6,489 nt of DNA from Alphaproteobacteria bacterium (GCA_028869975.1 JAGWQR010000363.1:1-6489), one strand, 5' to 3'. Shown: positions 1 through 6,322, counted from the stretch's first letter. Numbers and translations are program-made. Notes: generated from the letters alone by a model not told the origin.

Positions 1-924
1 AACGTGGCGATGAAGCATGGCGGCGTGTCTGTATTTTCGGGCGTCGGCGAACGCACCCGCGAAGGCAACGACCTGTGGATCGAAATGTCGGAGAGCGGGG
101 TCATCGTACCGGGCAATTCGGAAAAATCGCGAGCGGCTTTGATTTACGGGCAGATGACAGAGCCGCCCGGATCGCGTCTCCGTGTCGGCCTCACCGGACT
201 GACCGTGGCCGAGTATTTCCGCGACCAGGAGCATCTCGACGTGCTCCTCTTCATCGACAACATTTTCCGTTTCGTGCAGGCGGGCTCGGAAGTTTCGGCG
301 CTGCTCGGACGCATGCCTTCCGCCGTGGGTTATCAGCCGAACCTCAACACGGAAATCGGCGAACTTCAGGAGCGCATCACCTCCACGAAGCACGGTTCGA
401 TCACTTCGGTGCAGGCGATTTACGTGCCCGCCGACGACTTGACTGACCCGGCCCCGGCCACCTCGTTCGCGCACTTGGATGCAACAACGGTGTTGTCGCG
501 CGCGATTTCAGAACTGGGTATTTACCCGGCGGTCGATCCGCTCGATTCGACCAGCCGCGTGTTGTCGCCCGACGTCGTCGGCGCGGAGCATTATGAAACT
601 GCACGCCGTGTGCAGGAGACACTGCAAAAATACAAGTCTCTCCAGGACATCATCGCCATTCTCGGCATGGATGAGCTTTCGGAAGAGGACAAGCTCACTG
701 TGGCGCGCGCGCGCAAGATCCAGCGTTTTCTCTCACAGCCCTTCCATGTCGCCGAAGTGTTCACCGGTATTCCGGGCAAGTTTGTGGCGATCGAAGATAC
801 AGTCAAGAGCTTCAAGGCGGTAGTCGATGGCGAATATGACCATCTCCCCGAAGCGGCGTTCTACATGGTCGGCGGCGTCGATGAGGCGATTGAGAAGGCC
901 AAGAAACTGGCCGAGGACGCGTAA
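1..924 (+). CDS. atpD: F1 ATP synthase beta subunit, 3' part
   Basis: This is the C-terminal part (307 codons before the stop) of the catalytic beta subunit of F1Fo ATP synthase, which makes ATP from ADP and phosphate on the cytoplasmic face of the inner membrane. The reading frame is open from base 1, so the true start, including the P-loop, lies upstream of the window. Visible hallmarks are GERTREGN (46-69) with the catalytic glutamate region, the Walker B strand LLFIDNIFRF (about 244-273), the SALLGRMPSAVGYQP segment, the PAPATSFAHLD stretch, and the DELSEED motif (670-690) that contacts the gamma subunit. It ends in TAA, 3 bases before atpC, as in a normal atp operon. Several positions differ from what I recall of alphaproteobacterial AtpD (for example GSRLRV and YQPNLNTEIG), so its ancestry may be unusual. 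Identity is certain; the ancestry comment is inference. Confidence 0.98.
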   Translation, partial: NVAMKHGGVSVFSGVGERTREGNDLWIEMSESGVIVPGNSEKSRAALIYGQMTEPPGSRLRVGLTGLTVAEYFRDQEHLDVLLFIDNIFRFVQAGSEVSALLGRMPSAVGYQPNLNTEIGELQERITSTKHGSITSVQAIYVPADDLTDPAPATSFAHLDATTVLSRAISELGIYPAVDPLDSTSRVLSPDVVGAEHYETARRVQETLQKYKSLQDIIAILGMDELSEEDKLTVARARKIQRFLSQPFHVAEVFTGIPGKFVAIEDTVKSFKAVVDGEYDHLPEAAFYMVGGVDEAIEKAKKLAEDA

Positions 925-927
925 GTC

Positions 928-1191
928 GTGGCTGCGCTGCATTTTGAACTTGTCACCCCGGAGCGGCTGGTCCGCTCTGAGGAGGTGTATATGGTCACGG
1001 TGCCGGGATCGGAGGGTGATTTCGGCGCGCTGCACGGCCTCGCCCCGATGATGACCGCGTTGAAGCCCGATGCCGCGCTCTCTGTTTTCAATACCGAAGG
1101 CGCCGCGCCGGAAACTATCCGGGTGCAGGGTGGCTTTGCCGAGGTGAGCGCAACGGGTCTCACCGTGTTGGCCGAAGCCATCATTTCCTGA
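928..1191 (+). CDS. atpC: F1 ATP synthase epsilon subunit, short form
   Basis: This encodes an 87-residue epsilon subunit, the small rotor protein that sits on gamma in the central stalk of F1. It starts at GTG 928, 3 bases after the atpD stop, with a purine-rich GAGGA at 913-917 as the likely ribosome binding site inside atpD. The protein shows the N-terminal beta-sandwich only: LVTPERLV near the start, then VPGSEGDFGALHG, then a run of strands ending in GGFAEV and LTVLAEA. The C-terminal helical hairpin that makes most bacterial epsilon subunits about 130-140 residues long, and that can inhibit ATP hydrolysis, is absent. To my knowledge sphingomonads typically carry such a short form, so I read it as complete and not truncated. 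It is the last gene of the atp operon. Confidence 0.93.
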   Translation: MAALHFELVTPERLVRSEEVYMVTVPGSEGDFGALHGLAPMMTALKPDAALSVFNTEGAAPETIRVQGGFAEVSATGLTVLAEAIIS

Positions 1192-1203
1192 CCTCTATTG
1201 CCC

Positions 1204-1238
1204 AGGTAAGGCTTATTTAACCCGTCATTTACCTTTTT
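1204..1238 (+). terminator. Possible rho-independent terminator of the atp operon
   Basis: AGGTAA (1204-1209) is matched by TTACCT (1229-1234), and a run of T follows (1234-1238). It lies 12 bases after the atpC stop, where an operon terminator is expected. The stem is only 6 bp, is not GC-rich and encloses a long loop of 19 bases, so termination may be weak or partial. Confidence 0.35.
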
Positions 1239-1266
1239 GCGCCATATTTTGTTATCTGGCTGGCAA
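1237..1266 (+). promoter_or_regulatory. Hairpin in the leader of cpaF
   Basis: TTGC+GCCA (1237-1244) pairs with TGGC (1257-1260) plus GCAA (1263-1266), giving 8 bp with a 2-base bulge (1261-1262) and a 12-base loop. The 3' arm runs into the purine-rich AAGAAGG (1265-1271), the probable ribosome binding site 8 bases before the ATG at 1280. It could modulate translation of cpaF if transcription passes through, but no conserved riboswitch is recognisable. The pairing is seen in the sequence; the function is inference. I see no convincing sigma70 promoter in 1192-1279. Confidence 0.3.
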
Positions 1267-1279
1267 GAAGGTATAAAGT

Positions 1280-2791
1280 ATGAGTGCATTCGGCAAAAAA
1301 CCTGGGGCCACGGGCAACAGACGGCCCGCCTTCGGTGTTGCGCGACCCATGCAAAGCACCCCCAGGCCCGGGCAGACCGAAGCCGGTGTAGTGCCACTCC
1401 CCTCTGGTGGTGCGCAGTTTCCCCCGCTTGATGCGACACATCTGCCTGGTGGGGGCGCGATGTCGGACCCGATGGCCCGGCTCGACAGCCGGATGCACGG
1501 CAACAATGAGCCAACAGCGCAGGGCGGTTTTGAAGAATCGATCCACAAGATCAAGGAGCAGGTGCTCCCCCGCCTGCTTGAACGAATTGACCCGGAAGCC
1601 GCCGCCACGCTGACCAAGGATGAGCTTTCCGAGGAATTCCGCCCCATTATCGGCGAGGTGCTCGCCGATCTCAAAATCACGCTCAACCGGCGCGAACAGT
1701 TTGCGCTCGAGAAAACGCTGGTCGATGAGCTACTCGGCCTTGGCCCGCTCGAGGATCTGCTCGCGGACAAGGCGGTGACCGACATCATGATTAACGGGCC
1801 CGAGCAAACTTTTGTTGAGCGCAAGGGAAAACTCGAGCTCTCCGGCATCAAGTTCCGCGATGAGGAGCATCTGTTCCAGATCGCGCAGCGTATCTGCAAT
1901 TCGGTCGGCCGCCGCGTAGACCAGACCTCACCGCTTGCCGATGCCCGCCTGAAAGACGGCAGCCGCGTGAACGTGATTGTACCGCCCTTGTCACTGAAGG
2001 GCACCGCCATCTCGATTCGTAAATTCTCGGACAAGCCGATCACGCTCGACAATCTGCGGGATTGGGCGGCGATGAGCGACAAAATGTGCACGGCCTTGAA
2101 AGTCGCGGGTGCGTGCCGCTTCAACATTGTAATTTCGGGCGGTACCGGTTCGGGCAAAACCACGATGCTCAACGCCCTGTCGCGGATGATTGATCCCGGC
2201 GAGCGCGTCATCACGATTGAAGACGCCGCCGAACTGCGCCTGCAGCAGCCGCACTGGCTCCCGCTTGAAACCCGCCCCGCCAACCTTGAGGGCAATGGCG
2301 AAATCACCATCCGCGATCTGGTCAAGAACAGTCTGCGTATGCGCCCTGACCGTGTGATCCTCGGTGAAATTCGTGGATCGGAGTGTTTTGATCTGCTCGC
2401 CGCGATGAACACGGGCCATGATGGCTCGATGTGTACGCTTCACTCCAACTCCCCGCGTGAATGTCTGGGCCGTATGGAAAATATGGTGATGATGGGCGAC
2501 ATCAAAATGCCCAAGGAAGCGATCAGCCGCCAGATTGCTGATTCGGTGGATATGATCGTGCAGGTCAAGCGCCTGCGCGATGGCTCGCGCCGTGTCACCA
2601 ACATCACCGAGGTGATCGGCATGGAGGGCCCTGTCATTGTCACCCAGGAGTTGTTCAAGTTTGAATATATCTCCGACGATGCCGACGGTAAAATCGTTGG
2701 CGAATATCGCCCGATGGGCCTGCGCCCCTACACGCTCGAAAAAGCACGCCAATATGGCTTCGAGCAGCCCTATCTTGAGGCGTGTTTGTAA
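1280..2791 (+). CDS. cpaF: CpaF/TadA-type secretion and pilus assembly ATPase
   Basis: This is a 503-residue cytoplasmic hexameric ATPase of the type II/IV secretion superfamily, TadA/CpaF branch, which energises Flp/Tad pilus assembly at the inner membrane. The first 80 or so residues are a proline- and glycine-rich, probably disordered segment. A helical N-terminal domain (about 85-190) follows, with the family-typical LGLGPLEDLL and DIMINGP. The core has the Walker A loop GGTGSGKTT (residues 287-295, Lys293), the Walker B strand RVILGEIRG (358-366, Glu363) and the histidine box TGHDGSMCTLHSN (378-390). The start at 1280 is supported by AAGAAGG (1265-1271). An in-frame ATG at 1460 (residue 61), preceded by GGTGGGGG, is an alternative that would skip the low-complexity segment. 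No other tad/cpa gene is visible: atpC lies upstream and a convergent kup downstream. The family is sure; which pilus or secretion system it serves is not. Confidence 0.95.
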   Translation: MSAFGKKPGATGNRRPAFGVARPMQSTPRPGQTEAGVVPLPSGGAQFPPLDATHLPGGGAMSDPMARLDSRMHGNNEPTAQGGFEESIHKIKEQVLPRLLERIDPEAAATLTKDELSEEFRPIIGEVLADLKITLNRREQFALEKTLVDELLGLGPLEDLLADKAVTDIMINGPEQTFVERKGKLELSGIKFRDEEHLFQIAQRICNSVGRRVDQTSPLADARLKDGSRVNVIVPPLSLKGTAISIRKFSDKPITLDNLRDWAAMSDKMCTALKVAGACRFNIVISGGTGSGKTTMLNALSRMIDPGERVITIEDAAELRLQQPHWLPLETRPANLEGNGEITIRDLVKNSLRMRPDRVILGEIRGSECFDLLAAMNTGHDGSMCTLHSNSPRECLGRMENMVMMGDIKMPKEAISRQIADSVDMIVQVKRLRDGSRRVTNITEVIGMEGPVIVTQELFKFEYISDDADGKIVGEYRPMGLRPYTLEKARQYGFEQPYLEACL

Positions 2792-2807
2792 ATATCACCA
2801 TATTTTT
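2790..2807 (+). other. Small A/T hairpin and T run at the cpaF stop codon
   Basis: AAATAT (2790-2795) and ATATTT (2800-2805) form a perfect 6 bp stem with loop CACC, followed by two further T (2806-2807). It overlaps the cpaF stop codon (2789-2791). All six pairs are A-T, so it is too weak to call a terminator with confidence, although it sits where one is expected. Confidence 0.2.
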
Positions 2808-2828
2808 ACTGGGCTGCGCCGACCCGCC

Positions 2829-2890
2829 AAAAGTGACAAAAGTGACACAACGGTCAAGGGCACGTTGCGTTCTGCACGGTCGCCCTTGAT
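2829..2890. repeat. Tandem 9-base repeat followed by an inverted repeat
   Basis: Two adjacent perfect copies of AAAGTGACA (2830-2838 and 2839-2847) are followed by TCAAGGGC (2854-2861) and its exact reverse complement GCCCTTGA (2882-2889). Within the 20-base spacer, CGT-GC (2863-2868) can pair with GCACG (2874-2878) if one T is bulged, so the whole forms an extended hairpin. It lies in the gap between the convergent genes cpaF and kup. No T run directly follows on either strand, so it is not a classical terminator. It could be a factor-dependent or bidirectional 3'-end structure, or one copy of a dispersed intergenic repeat. Confidence 0.45.
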
Positions 2891-2894
2891 ATGT

Positions 2895-2949
2895 AAAATC
2901 CAATATGGTTATAATATGCCAGAATCATGGGCGCAATTATAACCGATAT
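2895..2949 (-). terminator. Long imperfect palindrome downstream of kup, possible terminator
   Basis: GGTTATAAT (2907-2915) has a perfect reverse complement ATTATAACC (2936-2944). The stem extends outward through ATAT (2903-2906) with ATAT (2946-2949) across a single bulged G (2945), and inward through TGCC (2917-2920) with GGCGCA (2930-2935) allowing one bulge on each side. On the minus strand it comes 31 bases after the kup stop and is followed, after a 4-base spacer, by TTTT (2898-2895), which fits a weak terminator for kup. The stem is mostly A/T and the T run is short. Confidence 0.35.
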
Positions 2950-2979
2950 GGTAACTTATGTCAAGTGGTCAGACCCGCC

Positions 2980-4887
2980 TCAAATTTCCACCTGGCTGCC
3001 CAGTTCAACCACACGGTTGACGGGCAGGCGGAAGAAATCCATCGCGCTGGTGGCGTTGCGCAGCATCCAGGAAAAGAGGTGCTCGCGCCAGATCGCCATG
3101 CCGGGGCGCGCGGAGGGTAGCAGCGTCTGCCGCGCGAGGAAAAAGCTCGTGTCCATCATGTTGAACGGGCCGCCGCAGGTGCCCGCAAGCTTAAGTGCGC
3201 CGGCCACGTCGGTTTCTTGCATGAACCCGAATTTCATCACCAGCCGATGAAAGCCGTTGCCAAGATCGGTTACCGTGCAGCGCTCGTCATCGGGCACAGT
3301 GGGGACGTTGCGGATTTTGACCGTGAGCAGAATGATGCGCTCGTGCAGCACCTTGTTGTGCTTGAGGTTATGGAGCAGCGCTGGCGGCACACCATCGGGT
3401 GTTGAGGTCATGAACACAGCGGTGCCCGAAACGCGCTTGGCCGATTTGCAGGCGGAATCAATGAAGGTTTGTAAGGGCAACGCAGCGTCGTTGAGATGAT
3501 CCTGCACCAGTTGGCGCCCTTTTGCCCAAGTGGTGAGGAAGGTGAAAATGATGAGCCCAACCATGATCGGCAACCAGGCGCCTTCAGGAATTTTTGTGAT
3601 CCCCGAAAGGAGATAGGCGGCATCGACGATGGTGAACACCAGCACAATGAAAACCCCGCGCCAGAACGATACCTTCCACACCTGGAACATGATGACATAT
3701 TGCATGATTGTGGTGATGACCATGGTGCCGACGACCGCCAGCCCATAGGCCGGAAGCATCTTGGCGGAATGCTGGAAGACGATCACCAGCAGCGCGACCA
3801 TAACGGCCAGAAACCAGTTCACCGCTGGAACATAAATCTGCCCCTCAGCCTTCGAGGAGGTGTGCATGATCTTGAGGCGCGGGAGAAAGCCAAGCTGGAT
3901 CGCCTGTTGCGTAACCGAAAACGCTCCTGAAATCACCGCCTGACTGGCAATGATGGTGGCGAATGTCGCCAGAATCAGCAGCGGCCAGGACATATAATGC
4001 GGCACCATATGGAAGAAGGGATTGTCCACATTCTTGGGATTGTGCAGCAGCATTGCGGCCTGCCCGAGATAATTGATGATGAGCATTGGAAAGGCAATGA
4101 GCAGCCACGCAAGCGTAATCGACTTACGGCCAAAATGGCCCATATCGGCATATAGCGCCTCTGCACCCGTGACCGCGTAAATGACAGCGCCAAGCGCGAG
4201 GAAGGAATAAAATGGGTGCGCTGCAAAGAAGAAGTAGATGTTACGCGGATCAAGCGCCCACAGCACCTCCGGGTGCGGAATGATGTGGATCAAGCCCATG
4301 ACACCGATCGAAACGAAATAGACCAGCATCACCGGCCCGAATAATTTGCCGACCCTATCAGTGCCGTGTGATTGGATGGCGAACAGCCCGATTAAAATCG
4401 CCAACGCAATCCCGACAATATAGGGATCGAAAGCTGTGCTGACGACATCCAGCCCTTCCACAGCGGAAATGACTGAAATGGCCGGCGTGAGCATCGAGTC
4501 TGAATAGAAAAGCGCAGTGGCAAACAGCGCCAGCGCCATCAGCCATTTGACCTCCTGCATATGGTGAAGCTGGCGCTTGATGAGCGCGAACAGCGCAAGG
4601 CTGCCACCTTCGCCATGATTATCGCAGCGCATGACGATGAACACATATTTGAGCGTGACGACGAACAGGAACGTCCAGAAAATCAGGCTGACCAGCCCAT
4701 ACATATTCGTGATACTGACATTGAGATGGTAGCGGGGATCGAGCGTGGCTTGCAGCGCATAGAGCGGACTGGTGCCAATGTCGCCAAACACGACTCCGGT
4801 CGCGCCCAGCATCAACCCCGCAAGCGAGCCGTGGATATGACCTGGCCCCTGCTCATCCTCGGCCAAAAGTGGGTCAGCCTCGGTCAT
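2980..4887 (-). CDS. kup: Kup (TrkD) low-affinity K+ uptake permease
   Basis: This encodes a complete 635-residue Kup/HAK/KUP potassium transporter of the inner membrane, thought to move K+ with protons. Near the N-terminus is the family signature GVVFGDIGTSPLYA (about 31-44). Then come CDNHGEGG (about 88-95), TPAISVISAVEG (about 134-145), the long block EALYADMGHFG with NYLGQAA, and IASQAVISGAFS. About 12 hydrophobic segments fill residues 20-455. A hydrophilic C-terminal domain follows, with LLHNLKHNKVLHERI and the typical family ending NRVVELGSQVEI. The start ATG (4887-4885) has a good ribosome binding site, CAGGAG (4900-4895), 7 bases upstream. The segment YSDS before the TPAIS block carries a serine where I recall a glycine in many homologues. 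It lies on the same strand as the ccm genes, 111 bases after the ccmI-like stop, so cotranscription is likely. Confidence 0.97.
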   Translation of the reverse strand: MTEADPLLAEDEQGPGHIHGSLAGLMLGATGVVFGDIGTSPLYALQATLDPRYHLNVSITNMYGLVSLIFWTFLFVVTLKYVFIVMRCDNHGEGGSLALFALIKRQLHHMQEVKWLMALALFATALFYSDSMLTPAISVISAVEGLDVVSTAFDPYIVGIALAILIGLFAIQSHGTDRVGKLFGPVMLVYFVSIGVMGLIHIIPHPEVLWALDPRNIYFFFAAHPFYSFLALGAVIYAVTGAEALYADMGHFGRKSITLAWLLIAFPMLIINYLGQAAMLLHNPKNVDNPFFHMVPHYMSWPLLILATFATIIASQAVISGAFSVTQQAIQLGFLPRLKIMHTSSKAEGQIYVPAVNWFLAVMVALLVIVFQHSAKMLPAYGLAVVGTMVITTIMQYVIMFQVWKVSFWRGVFIVLVFTIVDAAYLLSGITKIPEGAWLPIMVGLIIFTFLTTWAKGRQLVQDHLNDAALPLQTFIDSACKSAKRVSGTAVFMTSTPDGVPPALLHNLKHNKVLHERIILLTVKIRNVPTVPDDERCTVTDLGNGFHRLVMKFGFMQETDVAGALKLAGTCGGPFNMMDTSFFLARQTLLPSARPGMAIWREHLFSWMLRNATSAMDFFRLPVNRVVELGSQVEI

Positions 4888-5003
4888 AATTTAACTCCTG
4901 CAACGCCCCTGTTCCACTCCGCCCACGAATCAAACTGCTGCGTGTTAGTGGCAATCGCGCGCCCATACGCTTGTCGCTGTTGCACCGCAATATGCGATTT
5001 ACG
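4884..5003 (-). other. Open frame between the ccmI-like gene and kup, possible displaced C-terminus
   Basis: After the ccmI-like stop (5001-4999), a different minus-strand frame stays open up to TGA 4886-4884, which overlaps the kup start as ATGA. That frame has no stop after 5099-5097, so it is open for about 70 codons. Its last 40 residues read LARKSHIAVQQ, then RQAYGRAIATNTQQFDSW, then AEWNRGVAGVKL. The middle is loosely like a TPR helix pair (AYGRAI) and the position fits the missing end of the CcmI-like protein. A one-base shift in the CCC run at 5005-5003 would join the two. The match is weak and may be chance, since a 70-codon open stretch is not rare at this GC content. Confidence 0.25.
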
Positions 5004-5373
5004 GGCCAAACATCGGTGGCAATTTTGCGCCCAACTGCTTGCCCCGCCAGAAACAATACATAGCGGCGGGTGTCGGAATCCCCTGGGTTTTTTCGATCAG
5101 GGCCGAACCCAGCATCACCCACATGCGCCCGTTATTCGGATCTTGTGCCACGCGCGCGGAAAGCGCTTCGATCATCGTATTGAGCCTGGGATCGGCGGCC
5201 GCGCTCGCAACCGGGCTGCTTTCCAGTTCGGGCCGCCCTTGCAGGCCATAACCAAGCGCCCCGCAGGCCAGCATGGCCGCCACAATTATCCACCCGCGCG
5301 CCGTCATGTGCCCGAAGCGCAGCAATGCGCCGCCCAGCAGAAATGCCATTGCCAGAAAAATCAGCCAGCCCAT
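4999..5373 (-). CDS. ccmI: CcmI/CycH-like TPR protein of cytochrome c maturation, short
   Basis: This predicted protein has 124 residues. Two hydrophobic segments (about 2-20 and 27-44) lie at the N-terminus, followed by a linker and a helical stretch that looks like the start of a TPR domain: DPRLNTMIEALSARVAQDPN, then WVMLGSALIEK, then TPAAMYCFWRGKQL. CcmI-type proteins bind apocytochrome c and present it to the CcmF-CcmH heme ligation complex at the periplasmic face. I chose the ATG at 5373 because it overlaps the ccmH stop by one base (TGATG) and has GGAG (5386-5383) upstream; starts further upstream would lie inside ccmH. Homologues I recall continue past PPMFG with GLA and another 40-50 residues of TPR, whereas here a stop follows GP at once. 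The protein therefore appears shortened by a frameshift or a sequencing error, or is a lineage-specific short form. Family assignment is moderately sure because TPR sequences are weakly conserved. Confidence 0.72.
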   Translation of the reverse strand: MGWLIFLAMAFLLGGALLRFGHMTARGWIIVAAMLACGALGYGLQGRPELESSPVASAAADPRLNTMIEALSARVAQDPNNGRMWVMLGSALIEKTQGIPTPAAMYCFWRGKQLGAKLPPMFGP

Positions 5374-5792
5374 CAGTCGTGTCTCCGTTTTATCCGGCCA
5401 CGCACGAGCAGCCCACCTGCAATGACGAGCATCAGCGGCACCAGCCATAGCCCTGCGGTCTGGGCAGAGAAGGGGGGATCATAGGTCACCCAGTTGCCAT
5501 AGCGGCGGATCAGCCAGTGGCGGATCGAATCGGGAGATTCGCCTGCCTGGATGCGCTCGCGGATCATCGAGCGCATATCGCCGGCCAGATCGGAATTGCT
5601 CTCGGCAATCGATTCGCCCTGGCAGACGAGGCAGCGGATCTTGGTCATCAGCGCCTTGGCCTGACGCTCCTGCGCGGGATTGGGCAGCGCCGTATTGGCG
5701 AGTGGCGCGGGCGGCAGGTTCGAATCGGCCATGAGTGGCGCCGCAATGAGTGCCAGCGGAATCAGCAGGGCCGGGGCGCGCCAGCTCCGCAT
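5373..5792 (-). CDS. ccmH: Cytochrome c maturation thiol oxidoreductase CcmH (CycL)
   Basis: This is a complete 139-residue CcmH/CycL protein. A signal peptide or membrane anchor occupies about residues 1-22, followed by a periplasmic three-helix domain with the redox motif RCLVCQ (53-58, Cys54 and Cys57). Next come the conserved ESNSDLAGDMRSMIRE and RRYGNWVTYDPP, then a C-terminal membrane helix (about 112-130) and a basic tail RGRIKRR. CcmH reduces the cysteines of apocytochrome c so that CcmF can attach heme, and is itself reduced by CcmG. The length matches the short CcmH form found together with a separate CcmI, unlike the fused E. coli protein. The start at 5792 overlaps the ccmG stop by one base (TGATG), which suggests translational coupling, and its stop overlaps the next start in the same way. 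Confidence 0.96.
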   Translation of the reverse strand: MRSWRAPALLIPLALIAAPLMADSNLPPAPLANTALPNPAQERQAKALMTKIRCLVCQGESIAESNSDLAGDMRSMIRERIQAGESPDSIRHWLIRRYGNWVTYDPPFSAQTAGLWLVPLMLVIAGGLLVRGRIKRRHD

Positions 5793-6322
5793 CAGTGCAG
5801 CGCCTTCATCTGTGCGATCAGGCGCGGCACATCATCATCATAAAGCACGCCAATATGCTGCAGGCGGATGATGCCCTTGCTGTCGATCAGATAGGTTTCG
5901 GGCACGCCGGTTGATCCAAGCGCCATCGCTACACTGGAGGTGGTGTCGCTGCCGATGCGCGCATAAGGATTGCCGTTGCGCTCCAGAAAGGCGTCAAGAT
6001 CCACCTTGCGGTCACGCAGCGCAATGCCATCAACCTCCACCCCCGCTTTTGTGAGCGCGACGAGCTGCGGGGCCTCGGCGGCGCAGGGGATGCACCAGCT
6101 TGCGAAGATATTGACCAGATGGGGCTTGCCCGCGGTCAGGTTCGCGCTCGAAAAGCCGGGGCGACTGGAGGACGCGGCGGGCAGATCGAAGTGCGGCATC
6201 GGCTGGCCCACCCATTGCGAGGGGATATCATGACTTTCCGGCGCAACCAGCCCATGGATGAGCAACCCAAGCACCAGCGCGAATCCCGCGAACGGCAGCC
6301 ACAACCAGAGTCGCTTCGTCAT
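5792..6322 (-). CDS. ccmG: Thiol-disulfide oxidoreductase CcmG (DsbE)
   Basis: This is a complete 176-residue membrane-anchored periplasmic thioredoxin of cytochrome c maturation. An N-terminal membrane helix spans about residues 5-26. The thioredoxin fold begins at GQPMPHFDLPA and carries the active site WCIPC (76-80, Cys77 and Cys80) and the cis-proline loop GVPETYLID (139-147, Pro141). It passes reducing power, normally from CcdA or DsbD, to CcmH and apocytochrome c. The acidic residues expected around a CcmG active site are partly visible (CAAEAPQ after the second cysteine). The ATG at 6322 lies inside the end of ccmF (ATGA overlap) and has AGGAGG just upstream at about 6333-6328. The gene order ccmF-ccmG-ccmH supports the specific assignment over other thioredoxin-like proteins. 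Confidence 0.96.
   Translation of the reverse strand: MTKRLWLWLPFAGFALVLGLLIHGLVAPESHDIPSQWVGQPMPHFDLPAASSSRPGFSSANLTAGKPHLVNIFASWCIPCAAEAPQLVALTKAGVEVDGIALRDRKVDLDAFLERNGNPYARIGSDTTSSVAMALGSTGVPETYLIDSKGIIRLQHIGVLYDDDVPRLIAQMKALH

Noticed and set aside
699..714. Alternating GCGCGCGC run inside atpD
   Set aside because: It is explained by the Ala-Arg-Ala-Arg codons of the conserved VARARKIQRF segment after DELSEED.
1252..2412. Long minus-strand open frame (386 codons) opposite cpaF
   Set aside because: It runs antisense to a clear CpaF sequence; the product is serine- and arginine-rich with no recognisable domain, as expected from the opposite strand of a GC-rich gene.
1991..2752. Minus-strand open frame of 253 codons opposite the ATPase core of cpaF
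   Set aside because: It is antisense to the Walker A, Walker B and histidine-box regions; the product is His- and Asp-rich without domain features.
2655..2903. Minus-strand open frame of 82 codons in the cpaF-kup gap
   Set aside because: Much of it is antisense to the end of cpaF, it has no ribosome binding site, and its VTFVTF stretch is only the translation of the tandem 9-base DNA repeat.
2905..3120. Plus-strand small open frames (71 and 107 codons) starting near 2905 and 2927
   Set aside because: They run into the antisense of the Kup C-terminus, lack a good ribosome binding site and begin within the palindrome.
4945..4995. Minus-strand TTGCGG and TATGGG, 17 bases apart, upstream of kup
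   Set aside because: The spacing is right, but each hexamer matches the sigma70 consensus at only about three of six positions, so it cannot be told from chance.
4561..5484. Plus-strand open frame of 307 codons opposite kup, ccmI and ccmH
   Set aside because: It crosses three well-supported minus-strand genes and the gap between them; the product is low-complexity and resembles nothing I know.
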